From Maricaulis sp947259345 (GTDB lineage Bacteria; Pseudomonadota; Alphaproteobacteria; Caulobacterales; Maricaulaceae), in contig OZ244254.1 in the NCBI GenBank assembly GCA_965217205.1, forward strand, positions 1,736,001 to 1,800,000: DNA of 64,000 bases. Direction: 5' to 3'. The notes below the pieces were generated by a model, which did no database searches, had not been told where the DNA came from, and saw only the letters and a list, made by a program, of their open reading frames with translations. The position numbers were made by a program, and so were the translations under genes. Shown piece by piece: positions 34,747-43,931 of the stretch (the first letter of the stretch is position 1; each line of letters starts with the position of its first letter).

Positions 34747-35442
34747 CTACCAGGGCAAGTCCTGGCCGGAGACGTGGTAAAAGCGTCCGCTCATCACCGG
34801 ATTGCCATAGGCGCGGGCGATGAGATCGAGCTGCCCGGAGACGGATTCCGGCACGGTCAGCTGTCCGTTGGGACCGCCCATATCCGTTTTCACCCAGCCG
34901 GGATGCAGGATGAGCACGACAATGCCCTTATCCTTCAGATCGATGCTGAGTGATTTGCCGACCGCGTTGAGCGCCGCCTTGGAACTGCGATAGCCATAGC
35001 CGCCGCCGCTCTCATTATCGCGCACCGAGCCCATGCGTGAGGATTGCAGCGCGATCACCTTCATCTCCGAGGCCTCGACCTGGCCAACGAAGGCCTCGAC
35101 CAGCGCCAGCGGCGCGATCGTGTTGACCCGGAATTCCTGCAGCATCGCCTCGCCGGCCGCCTGGCCGAATTTGCGCGTTTCCGGCGCCATCATGCCGGCA
35201 TTGGCGAAGAGGAGATCGATCGGCCCGGTCACCTCTTTCGCAAGCACTTCGGCACTCACCGGATCGGCGGCATCATAGGCATGGATGTCCAGCTTGCCCT
35301 CACCCACCGGAAGGGCTGCCAGCTCCGTGGCCGCGTCCGGATTGCGGACGGCGGCGCTGACATGCCAGCCGCGCTCGAGCAATTGCCGGGCATGTTCCAG
35401 CCCGAGTCCGCGATTGGCTCCAGTGATGAGCGCATGATGCAT
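34747..35442 (-). CDS. Short-chain dehydrogenase/reductase (C-factor-like SDR)
   Basis: A 231-residue classical SDR. The cofactor loop is TGANRGLGLEHARQL, followed by NAGMM, the serine in LQSSRMGSV, the catalytic Y-x-x-x-K in YGYRSSKAALN, and the HPGWVKTDMGG segment typical of the C-factor/sniffer branch. NADP(H) dependence is likely from the Arg after GAN. The substrate is unknown. The stop lies 18 bases from the convergent trmFO stop. Confidence 0.85.
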   Translation of the reverse strand: MHHALITGANRGLGLEHARQLLERGWHVSAAVRNPDAATELAALPVGEGKLDIHAYDAADPVSAEVLAKEVTGPIDLLFANAGMMAPETRKFGQAAGEAMLQEFRVNTIAPLALVEAFVGQVEASEMKVIALQSSRMGSVRDNESGGGYGYRSSKAALNAVGKSLSIDLKDKGIVVLILHPGWVKTDMGGPNGQLTVPESVSGQLDLIARAYGNPVMSGRFYHVSGQDLPW

Positions 35443-35509
35443 AGGTCGTCTCCCTGGTTGGCGCCATGTTGGACGCGAGGCGGGTCTGAGTGCAAGAGGC
35501 TGACGCGGT

Positions 35510-36331
35510 CTATCGACCGGTCAATGCCAGCCAGGTCAGTCGCAGGCGACGGCTCAGCGGATTGATGTCCGGCGCCAGCGCATAGGGATTAACCGGCAGA
35601 CGCGCGAGATGGGTTGCGGCGAGGCGGCAATAGCCGATAGCCGGCACCGCTTCGGCGGGGACGGGCCCGGCCTTGGCCAGAGCCTCGCACGCCGCCCGCG
35701 CAGCGCCGATCACGCCCTGACGCGCTTCGGCGACCTTTGCCTCGCCAAGCCCCTGCGCGAGCATGGCCGGCGTCGCCCCCACAGCCCCCAGGGCGTCACC
35801 GCCAACCGGTGCCCGACCGATGCGAGCCCGAATGGGAAAGGCCCGCAGCAGGCCGGTCAGTCCCCAGGCACGCCCGGCGGCTGTCACGGTGTCGTCGGAC
35901 AGGCTGCCTTGGGCATCGAGCGCTTTCAGAGCCAGTCGCGCCAGGCACCCTGCCGTGTTGTCGACATAGGCGAGAATGTCATCGAGATCGGTAAAGGGAC
36001 GCGCCGCGATATCGTCGAAACGCGCCTCGATCAGCGGTGAGATATCATCCAGGCTGATCCGGCCAATCAATGGCGCCAGCCCTTCGGTCACGTCATGGCG
36101 CCGCACTTTCTGTGGCGAGGCATAGAGATCCGCAACGGCATCCCGCCACCAGGTCAGTTTCATCTCCCCGATCAGGCTTTCCGAACTGCTGTCGGCAATC
36201 CGGCCCAGCTCGAGATTGAGCCCGTACAGTGCCAGGAGGCCGGCCCGCTGCTCCGGCTGCGCAAAGAGCGCGCACAAATAGCGGTCCGGGTCCGCGCTGT
36301 GCAGCAAGCTGTCGATTTCTTTGCCTGTCAT
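35510..36331 (-). CDS. Squalene/phytoene synthase family protein, NDUFAF6-like
   Basis: A 273-residue helical protein of the squalene/phytoene synthase superfamily (DPDRYLCALFAQPEQRAGLL, MKLTWWRDAVADLY and YVDNTAGCLARLAL). The two aspartate-rich prenyl-diphosphate motifs of real synthases are not visible; the first position reads ELGRIADSSSESLIGEMK. This is the pattern of NDUFAF6-type proteins, which in mitochondria help assemble complex I, and such genes sit near secDF and trmFO in many alphaproteobacteria. I therefore favour an assembly role over carotenoid or hopanoid synthesis. The ATG at 36331 gives the family-like start. Confidence 0.8.
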   Translation of the reverse strand: MTGKEIDSLLHSADPDRYLCALFAQPEQRAGLLALYGLNLELGRIADSSSESLIGEMKLTWWRDAVADLYASPQKVRRHDVTEGLAPLIGRISLDDISPLIEARFDDIAARPFTDLDDILAYVDNTAGCLARLALKALDAQGSLSDDTVTAAGRAWGLTGLLRAFPIRARIGRAPVGGDALGAVGATPAMLAQGLGEAKVAEARQGVIGAARAACEALAKAGPVPAEAVPAIGYCRLAATHLARLPVNPYALAPDINPLSRRLRLTWLALTGR

Positions 36332-36436
36332 GCGTCTCCCCGGTGGACATGGCCGCAATCCACACCATATGTCCGGTCATGAAAACGGCCCAACCGGCCC
36401 CCATCCTTCCCGACTTCGTCACTGCAAGAGGTACTC

Positions 36437-37042
36437 ATGGCTTTCACCCTGCCCGATCTTCCCTACGCCAAGGACGCGCTGGCTCCCCATATCTCCTCCC
36501 AGACGCTCGATTTCCACCATGGGAAGCATCACAACGCCTATGTCGGCAAGCTCAACGGCCTCGTGGATGGCACCGATCTGGCCGCCCTGTCACTGGAAGA
36601 CGTGATCAAGGCCACGGCGGGTGACGCCAGCAAGGCGGGCATTTTCAACAATGCTGCCCAGATCTGGAACCACACCTTTTACTGGCAGTCCATGCGTCCC
36701 AATGGCGGCGGCACCCCGACCGGCGACCTGGCGGCCATGATCGACCGTGACTTCGGTTCGCTGGACGCTTTCAAGACGGCCTTCGCCGATGCCGGTGCGA
36801 CCCAGTTCGGGTCCGGCTGGGCCTGGCTGGTTCTGGCCAATGGCAAGCTGGAAGTGCGCAAGACGCTGAACGCCGAAACCCCGCTGACCGAGGCGGGCGT
36901 CACCCCGCTTCTGACCATGGATGTCTGGGAGCACGCCTATTATCTCGACTTCCAGAACCGTCGCCCGGATTACATCTCGACCTTCCTCGACAATCTGGTG
37001 AACTGGGAATTTGCGGCTGAAAACCTCGCCGCCGCCCAATAA
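36437..37042 (+). CDS. sodB: Iron superoxide dismutase
   Basis: Converts superoxide to hydrogen peroxide and oxygen in the cytoplasm. The 201-residue enzyme has all four metal ligands: H27 (LDFHHGKHH), H79 (IWNHTFYW), D162 and H166 (MDVWEHAYYLDF). The iron-type glutamine (NNAAQIWNHTF, Q75) marks it as FeSOD rather than MnSOD. The N-terminus MAFTLPDLPYAKDALAPHIS is nearly textbook. AAGAGG lies upstream of the ATG. Confidence 0.97.
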   Translation: MAFTLPDLPYAKDALAPHISSQTLDFHHGKHHNAYVGKLNGLVDGTDLAALSLEDVIKATAGDASKAGIFNNAAQIWNHTFYWQSMRPNGGGTPTGDLAAMIDRDFGSLDAFKTAFADAGATQFGSGWAWLVLANGKLEVRKTLNAETPLTEAGVTPLLTMDVWEHAYYLDFQNRRPDYISTFLDNLVNWEFAAENLAAAQ

Positions 37043-37116
37043 GGCCCTCGTCAGAGCGCCGCTCGCGTCCTAACCTTCCCCTCGGTCGATAAACACTATC
37101 CCGAAGGGAAGGTTAG

Positions 37117-38397
37117 ATGGCGTTCAAACAAGCCATGGCAGCGTTCGCGCTGGCCACGACGGCACTCATGGCCGTCACCGCGCCGCTACAGGCGCAAGAC
37201 ATCCACACCGTCGAAAATCCTGCCGCGCTGGGCTTTGACCCGCACGCGCTCTCCTTGCTGGACGCGCGGCTCGACGCGCTCGCCGCAGAAGGCGCGCGTC
37301 CGGGCTATGCTGCGATCATCGCGCGGGGCGAGCAGATCGCCTTTGTCTCCGAAGCCGGAGAGGCCGACCTGGAGGCCCACACGCCCTTCACCGTCGACAC
37401 GCCGGTGCGCATTGCGTCGATGACCAAGCCGGTCACGGCCTTCGCCATCATGATGCTGGTCGAACGGGGCGAAATCGCGCTGGGCGATCCGGTCAGCAAC
37501 TATATCCCGGCCTTTGCCGATGTCCGCGTCGCCAGCTCCCCGATGGCCAATGAGGCTGGCGAGATCGAGACCCGGGCACCGGATACGGTGATGACGATCG
37601 AACACCTGCTCACCCACACGGCCGGGCTGGGCTATATCTTCGAAGCCGAAAGCGATCTCGGCCAGCTCTATCTGGAAAACTCCATGTATGAGGGCGACGG
37701 CGATCTCGCCGTCCGGGTCGATCGCCTCGCCGAACTCCCGCTCTACGCAGACCCCGGCGACCGCTGGATATACTCCTACAGTCTCGACGTTGCCGGCCGG
37801 GTGATCGAAGTTGTCTCCGGACAGCCGCTCAACACCTTTCTCGACACTGAGATTTTTGCGCCGCTGGGCATGGATGATACCGGCTTCTTCTTTGACGATG
37901 TCGACTTTAGCGAAGCCGAGCTGGCTCCGCTCTATATCCATGACGAAAGCGGCGAGATGGTGCCTTACGAATTCGGCAATCCGACCTGGCCGTCGGGCGG
38001 TGGCGGCCTGGTTTCCACCGCATCGGACTATATTCGCTTCGGTATGATGCTGGCCAATGGTGGCACGCTCGGCGACGTTCAGCTGATCGCGCCGGAGACG
38101 TTCGCCGTCTTCTCACGCCCGCACACGACGGCGGACCAGCTTGGCGAAGGCTGGACCGGTCGCGCCTTCGCCCTGGGCATGGACATTGTCCTGCCTCCCG
38201 CCGAGGGCCAGCGGCCTGCCGGCGTGCCCGGCGATCTGAGCTGGGGTGGCTTCTTTGATACGGACTTTTTCGTTAGCCCACAGACGCGCACCGCAGCCGT
38301 GATCATGACCCAGATCCAGCCGTCCCAATACCGGCCCGAGCCGCGCACCCTGCGCGAGTTCCGCCCCCGCGTTTACGCCAGCTTCGCCTTCGACTGA
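37117..38397 (+). CDS. Exported serine hydrolase, beta-lactamase/esterase family
   Basis: A 426-residue protein with a cleavable signal (FALATTALMAVTAPLQAQ). The S-x-x-K motif is RIASMTKPVTA, the second motif is YSYSLDVAGRVIE (Y-x-S rather than Y-x-N), and GGLVSTASDYIRFGMML and LSWGGFFDTDFFVSP follow. The Y-S-x-S variant and overall shape fit EstB-like esterases or LACTB-type hydrolases better than a beta-lactamase. GAAGGGAAGG lies before the ATG. A very stable hairpin follows the stop. It is not closely similar to the other serine hydrolase of this window at 16579. Confidence 0.87.
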   Translation: MAFKQAMAAFALATTALMAVTAPLQAQDIHTVENPAALGFDPHALSLLDARLDALAAEGARPGYAAIIARGEQIAFVSEAGEADLEAHTPFTVDTPVRIASMTKPVTAFAIMMLVERGEIALGDPVSNYIPAFADVRVASSPMANEAGEIETRAPDTVMTIEHLLTHTAGLGYIFEAESDLGQLYLENSMYEGDGDLAVRVDRLAELPLYADPGDRWIYSYSLDVAGRVIEVVSGQPLNTFLDTEIFAPLGMDDTGFFFDDVDFSEAELAPLYIHDESGEMVPYEFGNPTWPSGGGGLVSTASDYIRFGMMLANGGTLGDVQLIAPETFAVFSRPHTTADQLGEGWTGRAFALGMDIVLPPAEGQRPAGVPGDLSWGGFFDTDFFVSPQTRTAAVIMTQIQPSQYRPEPRTLREFRPRVYASFAFD

Positions 38398-38522
38398 GGG
38401 CGATGGACAATCACGCAATCTGTGGCGACGGAAATCCCGGGTGAATGGCGTTGGACAGGGGCAACGGGTCGCAATCCCTCCCTGTCTCGCCGACCCGGCG
38501 CTCACGTACCCCCGAACGTGAA

Positions 38523-38551
38523 CAGGGCCCGCCATGTCCCGGCGGGCCCTG
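38523..38551. terminator. Strong bidirectional terminator hairpin
   Basis: CAGGGCCCGCC and GGCGGGCCCTG make a perfect 11-bp stem with a seven-base loop, followed on the plus strand by AATCTTT. It lies between the converging serine hydrolase and PuuD-like genes. Confidence 0.8.
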
Positions 38552-38581
38552 AATCTTTCCGACTTACCTGTCAAAGATGCG

Positions 38582-39190
38582 TCAGCCGAACACCGTCTGT
38601 GCCATGGCCATCGCGATCAGCATCGGGAAGGACAATAGCGTGTTGGTGCGCGAGAAGAGCATCGCCGTACGGGCGGCCTTCGGCTTGGCCTCGGCATCGG
38701 CCTCGACCATGCCCAGCGCGATCTTCTGATTGGGCCAGATCACGAACCAGACATTGATCGCCATGATAATGGCCAGCCACATGCCAATTCCGACAAAGGA
38801 ATATTGCGGCGTGTAGACATCGGAGACGAGGCCCAGGCTGAGCACTTCCATGGAATAGCCGCGCAGCCCGGCCACGGTGAGGCCGGTGAGAACCGTAAAG
38901 GCCGCGCCCCAGCGGAACCAGAACAGGGCCGCCGGTGCGATCACCTTGCCGATCGCCGGCTTCTGCTCGTCCGGGATGTTCGGCATGTTCGGGATCTGCA
39001 CGAAGTTGAAATACCAGAGCAGACCGATCCACATGATACCGGCGACGACATGAGTCCAGCGCGCAAAAGCCTGCCAGAAAGCGCCGTCCAGCGCGATCGC
39101 ACCGGACATTACATAAGCGCCAAGATAGATTGCGGTGAGCACGAAGGAGACGATTACCGTCGTGCGCAGATTGCTGAGAATTCCAGCCAT
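38582..39190 (-). CDS. PuuD-like (urate hydroxylase N-terminal family) membrane protein
   Basis: A 202-residue protein with about five membrane helices. FARWTHVVAGIMWIGLLWYF (with the first conserved histidine), VQIPNM, APAALFWFRWGAAFTVLTGL and INVWFVIWPNQK match the membrane domain of the urate hydroxylase PuuD family. In true PuuD a cytochrome c domain follows; here it is absent, so urate oxidation is not supported. The family also occurs as short stand-alone proteins of unknown function. Confidence 0.78.
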   Translation of the reverse strand: MAGILSNLRTTVIVSFVLTAIYLGAYVMSGAIALDGAFWQAFARWTHVVAGIMWIGLLWYFNFVQIPNMPNIPDEQKPAIGKVIAPAALFWFRWGAAFTVLTGLTVAGLRGYSMEVLSLGLVSDVYTPQYSFVGIGMWLAIIMAINVWFVIWPNQKIALGMVEADAEAKPKAARTAMLFSRTNTLLSFPMLIAMAMAQTVFG

Positions 39191-39283
39191 TTTTCCCTCC
39201 CCTTTGGCAGAATCACCCTGCCTGTGGGGAGAAATTACACCAGAACTCGCGTCTCACGATAGGGCGCCGACCTCAATACCCGG

Positions 39284-40228
39284 TCAGCTCTCACTGCTGT
39301 CCCGTTGGACATTGGTGAAGAGCAGGATCGGAGCCGCCACGAAAATGGACGAGAAGGTCCCGATCAGCACCCCCCAGATCATGGCGAAGGCAAAGCCCTT
39401 CAGGGCCGTGCCGCCGATCAGGTAGAGCGAGATCAGGGCAACCAGCGTGGTCACCGAGGTCAGGATGGTGCGCGACAGCGTGTCATTGATCGACAGGTCG
39501 AGCACTTCCTGCAAGGGCTTGCGCTTGTACTTGCGCAAATTCTCGCGGATCCGGTCATAGACCACCACGGTGTCATTCATCGAGTAGCCGACAATGGTCA
39601 GGATGGCGGCAACGGTGGCGAGGTCGAAGGTCATCTGGGTCAGCGAGAACATGCCGACTGTGGCGATGACGTCATGGGTCAGGGCCAGGATGGCACCGAC
39701 CGAATACTGCCACTCGAAGCGGAACCAGATATAGACCAGCATCAGGAAAAGCGCGACGCCGATGGCGGTAAAGCCGGTCACGATCAGCTCACCGGACACC
39801 GCACCACCAATGACGGTCGTGCCACGCATGTCGATGGTCGGATAGGTCGCCTCGAGCGCGGTTTCCAGCGCCTCCCGGGCGTCATTCTGGGCGGCCTCGC
39901 CTTCAAGGCCCTCGCCTTCCTGAAGTGGCAGGGAGATAAGGTAGGTGGTCAGACCATCACCGGCGCCGCCGGCCCCCTGAACGCGCGCCTCACCCAGATT
40001 GAGCGCGTTGGCGGTGGCCCGCAAATCCTCGATCGAGGTCGTTTCATCCGCGACCACTTCGGTCTGGATACCACCGCGGAAATCGATACCGAAATTGATG
40101 CCAACGGTCGCGAACTCGAACATCGAAAACACGATGAAGAGCGCGGAGAGACCAAGCGCGATGAAGCGACCCCGGATGAAGGGGACGGTGCCCGATGTGG
40201 GGAGATATTTGACGAGTGCGAGGGACAT
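39284..40228 (-). CDS. secF: Protein translocase subunit SecF
   Basis: SecF works with SecD to drive late steps of Sec-dependent export using the proton gradient. The 314-residue protein has six membrane segments with the periplasmic P4 domain after the first (FGIDFRGGIQTEV at its start). Family motifs are ALFLMLVYIWFRFEWQ, VGYSMNDTVVVYDRIRENLR and LSRTILTSVTTLVALISLY. It lies 15 bases after secD in a yajC-secD-secF operon. Confidence 0.97.
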   Translation of the reverse strand: MSLALVKYLPTSGTVPFIRGRFIALGLSALFIVFSMFEFATVGINFGIDFRGGIQTEVVADETTSIEDLRATANALNLGEARVQGAGGAGDGLTTYLISLPLQEGEGLEGEAAQNDAREALETALEATYPTIDMRGTTVIGGAVSGELIVTGFTAIGVALFLMLVYIWFRFEWQYSVGAILALTHDVIATVGMFSLTQMTFDLATVAAILTIVGYSMNDTVVVYDRIRENLRKYKRKPLQEVLDLSINDTLSRTILTSVTTLVALISLYLIGGTALKGFAFAMIWGVLIGTFSSIFVAAPILLFTNVQRDSSES

Positions 40229-40243
40229 GTCGGTTTCCTCCCC

Positions 40244-41899
40244 TTAAATCGGCAGCTTGGCGGGCTTGACGGCCCGCAGCCAGAGAACCGCCAGCAGGCG
40301 GGAGACGACGAAGGCGGTAAAGACCGAGGTCAAAATGCCGACGCCCAGGGTCACCGCGAAGCCGCGCACCGGACCGGCTCCGAGCATGTAGAGCACGGCC
40401 GCGGCGATGAAGGTGGTGATATTGGCGTCGAGAATGGCCGCAAGCGCCCGTTCATAGCCGGCCTGGAGGGCTTGCACCGGCGTTCGGTTATTCTTCGCCT
40501 CCTCCCGTATGCGCTCATAGATGAGCACATTGGCGTCGACCGCCATACCGATGGTCAGGATGATGCCGGCGATCCCCGGCAGGGTCAGCGTCATGCCGAG
40601 GCCGGACAGACCGCCCAGGATCAACACCACATTGACGAGCAAGGCTGTGGTGGAGAAGATCCCGAACACGCCATACATGGCGATCATGAAAATGATGACG
40701 AGCGCAAAGCCGATCATAACGGCCAGCTGGCCGCTCTCGATCTGATCGCGACCGAGCGAAGCGGTAACCACGCGTTGTTCGACCGGCGTCAACGAAGCCG
40801 GAAGCGCACCCGCATTGAGCAGGATGACCAGCTGATTGGCCGTCTCATAGGTATATCCGCCACCGATCACACCGGACCCGGACAGGATGGGCTCATTGAT
40901 GGTCGGCGCGGTGATGATCTCGTCATCCAGCACGATGGCAAAGCGTCGGCCGCGATTGCTTCGGGTCAGTTCGCCAAAAACCAGAGCGCCCTGGGTATCG
41001 AGACGGAAGCCAACGACCGGGCCAGCATAATTCGGGTGGCTGGTGACATAGGCCTGGTTGAGATTCTCACCCGTCAGCCGCTGACGGGTCTCGACGGCGA
41101 GCCACGCGGTTCCGCCGGAATCCGCCATCGCGAAAACGCTGACGCCTGGCGGCGTGCGGCCCTGGCCATTCGGTCCCGGATCAACATTCTCGTCAACCAT
41201 GTGGAAGCTCATCGCGGCCTGGGTTCCGACCAGATCGATGATGACCTGCGGATCATCCGCGCCCGGCACCTGAACCAGCACGCGACGATCACCGGAGCGG
41301 GCAATGGTCGGGTCTGTCGTCCCGAGCCCGTCGAGACGGCGACGGATCACCGTGATCGATTGTTCCAGCGTCCGGTTCCGGATCGCTTCATACTGTTCGT
41401 CAGTGACGGAGATGCGAATGGCGGACGGATCGGTCTGATCCGCCGCAATCTCATACATGTTGGCAAAGCCGGCCTGCCCCGAACCAGTTGTTACCGGCGC
41501 GTTGAGCGCACGGATACGCTCGAGCGCTGTCTCACGCTCTTCCGGACGCAGCATCAGGACAACGACCTCTTCGCCGATCACGGAGACCGAGCGGGCAAGG
41601 ACGGGCGGCGCATTGCGCAGCGAAGTTCGGATGTCGGAGGCCAGCGCTTCCAGCTGGGCATCGCGGACCTCGTCCATATCGACTTCAAAGACGATATGGG
41701 AACCGCCTTGAAGGTCGAGGCCGAGATTGATCGTGCCGGACGGTATGAAGCGCCAGATGCCGTTGGGCGTTCGCGTGCCATCCGCCTCGTTGATCGTATA
41801 CCGGTCAGTCTCCGGCACGAAATTGGGGATGGTGTACATCACGCCAAGAAGCGTGATGAAGAAGATGGAAAACAGTTTCCAACGCCCGAAATGCAGCAT
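40244..41899 (-). CDS. secD: Protein translocase subunit SecD
   Basis: SecD forms with SecF a membrane complex that helps pull translocated chains out of the SecYEG channel. The 551-residue protein has an N-terminal helix, a large periplasmic P1 domain starting with the family signature NLGLDLQGGSHIVFEVD, and five C-terminal helices with SLGRDQIESGQLAVMIGF, GMAVDANVLIYERIREEAKN and ANITTFIAAAVLYMLGAGPV. The acidic residue of the last proton-pathway motif is present in AVDANV. It sits between yajC and secF. Confidence 0.97.
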   Translation of the reverse strand: MLHFGRWKLFSIFFITLLGVMYTIPNFVPETDRYTINEADGTRTPNGIWRFIPSGTINLGLDLQGGSHIVFEVDMDEVRDAQLEALASDIRTSLRNAPPVLARSVSVIGEEVVVLMLRPEERETALERIRALNAPVTTGSGQAGFANMYEIAADQTDPSAIRISVTDEQYEAIRNRTLEQSITVIRRRLDGLGTTDPTIARSGDRRVLVQVPGADDPQVIIDLVGTQAAMSFHMVDENVDPGPNGQGRTPPGVSVFAMADSGGTAWLAVETRQRLTGENLNQAYVTSHPNYAGPVVGFRLDTQGALVFGELTRSNRGRRFAIVLDDEIITAPTINEPILSGSGVIGGGYTYETANQLVILLNAGALPASLTPVEQRVVTASLGRDQIESGQLAVMIGFALVIIFMIAMYGVFGIFSTTALLVNVVLILGGLSGLGMTLTLPGIAGIILTIGMAVDANVLIYERIREEAKNNRTPVQALQAGYERALAAILDANITTFIAAAVLYMLGAGPVRGFAVTLGVGILTSVFTAFVVSRLLAVLWLRAVKPAKLPI

Positions 41900-41949
41900 G
41901 ACAGCGCGGCCTCTTGGTCAGGGACGATCAATAATGCAAGTCAATCGGT

Positions 41950-42279
41950 TCAACCGATTTCCTTGTCATCCTTCTTGTCGTCTTTCTTGGCATCATTGGC
42001 CGGCTTGGGAGCAGGACGCCCCTTCACATCAGCGATCGTGGAGCGGACGATCCGGACCTTCACGCCCTCGCCGACATCCAGGGTCACTTCTTCATCAGCG
42101 ACCTTGGAAATCTTGCCGATCATGCCGCCCTGGGTGATGACTTCATCACCACGCTTCAGGCCCTCGATCAGGGCCTTGTGCTCCTTCATCCGCTTTTGCT
42201 GTGGACGAATGAGCAGGAAGTAGAAAACCAGGCCCATGAGAACAAGCATGGGAATGGGAGATGACAGAAACTGTTCCAT
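41950..42279 (-). CDS. yajC: Sec translocon accessory subunit YajC
   Basis: A 109-residue single-pass membrane protein that binds SecDF. The membrane helix and the family motif are visible as MLVLMGLVFYFLLIRPQQKR, followed by the KOW-like segment LKRGDEVITQGGMIGKISKV and a lysine/aspartate-rich tail (KKDDKKDDKE). The ATG at 42279 starts MEQFLSSPIPM, close to the usual YajC N-terminus; the frame is open 13 codons further but is not family-like there. It is the first gene of the yajC-secD-secF operon. Confidence 0.95.
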   Translation of the reverse strand: MEQFLSSPIPMLVLMGLVFYFLLIRPQQKRMKEHKALIEGLKRGDEVITQGGMIGKISKVADEEVTLDVGEGVKVRIVRSTIADVKGRPAPKPANDAKKDDKKDDKEIG

Positions 42280-42450
42280 GAGGTAGCGCGCTCCGCGGCT
42301 TGTGGGCGTGTGACGCAACCAAACTGCGTGAACGCCCGGAAATTCGAATGCGCGGGACTATATCGGGACCGGCCTTGGTTGCAACAAGGGTCGGCTGTTG
42401 GAAAGCGGTACGATTGTGTGGCTTTCGCCACAGGCAGGCTTGTCCGGACC

Positions 42451-43383
42451 CTAGTTGAGATAGGACATCGGATCGACCGGGTTCACACCCGAACGGATCT
42501 CGAAATGCACCTGGGGACGATCCACCGTCCCGGTCGCTCCGGCCTGGGCGATGATCTGGCCGCGGGATATCTGGTCGCCCTCGCGCACAAGAAGACGCGA
42601 ATTATGAGCATAGGCAGTCACATAACCGCCGGAGTGGCGGATCAGGACAAGCTGCCCATAGCCAGCGAGTTCGCTGCCGGCATAGACGACCTGGCCCGGT
42701 GCGGCAGCCCGCACCTCCGCCCCGGACGGCGCTTCGATATTGATGCCGTCATTACGCTCGCCATTGGGACGGCGTCCGAAGCTGGACAAGACCTGACCTC
42801 GGATTGGCCAGTCAAAGCGCGGGGCACCCGCCTCGGCCGGCGGCGGCGTATAACGATCCCGGTTAGACGCGGTCGTCGACGCGCGCGAAGAACCACCGGA
42901 TGTGGTGCTGGCGATCCGGGTCCCAGCCGGCAGGTTGATCTGTTGACCCACCTCGATCTCATATGGGGCCCGGATCCCGTTATGGTTGGCAAGCTGCTGG
43001 AAGGGCACACCATAGCGCAAGCCGATCCGGTAGAGGTTTTCGCCACGCTGAACCACATGGACCGGCGGGCGCGGCATCGAGATCGTCTGGCCGACGCGCA
43101 GCGTATAAGGCGCACTGAGACCATTCGTGCTGGCCAGGTCCGCCATGCTGACGCCACACCGCTCGGCGATTTCCGACAGCGTATCATTGGTGCGCACGGT
43201 ATAGCCGGATCCGCAATTCATGCTGGCACGGCGCGGCGAGGACGGCGATGACGTCGTGGCTGAGGACGATCCGCTGCCGAAACTGCGATAGTCGACCCGC
43301 GCCGGCTCACGCGGATTGGACGCGCAAGCCGCAAGGCTCGCACTCACCACCGCAACGAGGCAGATCAGGGACATTCGACGCAT
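42451..43383 (-). CDS. nlpD: NlpD-like lipoprotein, LysM x2 plus degenerate M23 domain (amidase activator)
   Basis: A 310-residue outer-membrane lipoprotein (lipobox ASLAAC, Cys20). Two LysM peptidoglycan-binding repeats (YTVRTNDTLSEIAERCGVSM and VVQRGENLYRIGLRYGVPFQ) precede an M23/LytM domain. Two of the zinc-site residues are replaced, as HxxxD reads NDGINIEAP, while YAHNSRLLVREGD and VHFEIRSG remain. Loss of the metal site is typical of NlpD/EnvC, which activate amidases at the division site rather than cutting peptidoglycan. It sits in the conserved surE-pcm-nlpD order. ATG 43383 has GGAGG ten bases upstream. Confidence 0.93.
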   Translation of the reverse strand: MRRMSLICLVAVVSASLAACASNPREPARVDYRSFGSGSSSATTSSPSSPRRASMNCGSGYTVRTNDTLSEIAERCGVSMADLASTNGLSAPYTLRVGQTISMPRPPVHVVQRGENLYRIGLRYGVPFQQLANHNGIRAPYEIEVGQQINLPAGTRIASTTSGGSSRASTTASNRDRYTPPPAEAGAPRFDWPIRGQVLSSFGRRPNGERNDGINIEAPSGAEVRAAAPGQVVYAGSELAGYGQLVLIRHSGGYVTAYAHNSRLLVREGDQISRGQIIAQAGATGTVDRPQVHFEIRSGVNPVDPMSYLN

Positions 43384-43506
43384 TTCGGGCTCGACCTCCG
43401 ACAGGAATAGCCGGGCCATCAAGCCAGAGAAGGTTTAACCGGCGGTTATCCATGGCGACGCTTCCCGAATGCGGGGCATTTTTAATGTAACCGCCCGGAC
43501 CGGCCG

Positions 43507-43896
43507 CTATTCCCCTTTGAGCATAGCCAGTTTGGCGAGACACCAGGCCCGCCCCTCGGACTCGGAGCCGACCACGCGAAAACAGCTGCCCCACTCCGCA
43601 AGCAGCGCCGAGATCATGGCCTGGCGTTCGGGGCTGTCATGCCCCTGCGGCGGGATATAGGCGAAAGGGCGTGCGTCCAGCACGCCAAGAAAATCTTCCC
43701 AGATCTCCCGCGATATACTTGGATTGGGTGGCAACTCGGCTTCACTGGCATCAATGAGGATCGCCCGGAGGCGCCCCGCGCGCACATCTTCACGCGCCCG
43801 CTCTTCGGCCACTGCATGTTCGGTGCGCGTCGCCAAGCCGGTCAAGGTGACGCAGGCCAGCCCATCCTCGCCCGGATCAATATACGTTATCCCCAT
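43507..43896 (-). CDS. Small soluble protein of unknown function
   Basis: A 129-residue protein between nlpD and pcm on the same strand. The alternating strand/helix pattern (LACVTLTGLATRTEHAVAEE, LRAILIDASEAELPP and WGSCFRVVGSESEGRAWCLA) resembles the STAS-like or SpoIIAA-like fold seen in short bacterial proteins, but no conserved phosphorylatable serine is evident. I assign no function. Confidence 0.7.
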   Translation of the reverse strand: MGITYIDPGEDGLACVTLTGLATRTEHAVAEERAREDVRAGRLRAILIDASEAELPPNPSISREIWEDFLGVLDARPFAYIPPQGHDSPERQAMISALLAEWGSCFRVVGSESEGRAWCLAKLAMLKGE

Positions 43897-43931
43897 ACCG
43901 TCACCTTAGCACATTCCGGCTTGAACATCTG

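Noticed and set aside
35510..36331. Call as a carotenoid or hopanoid synthase
   Set aside because: Asp-rich prenyl-diphosphate motifs are missing and no terpenoid genes are adjacent.
39305..42223. 972-residue plus-strand frame opposite secF, secD and yajC
   Set aside because: It spans three well-supported genes on the other strand and is rich in Asp/Gln/Arg/His as expected of antisense frames.
43420..43506. Stem CCCG-AATG-CGGG followed by T-run, considered as a terminator
   Set aside because: The T-run is on the plus strand, where no gene ends; the stem is only four base pairs.
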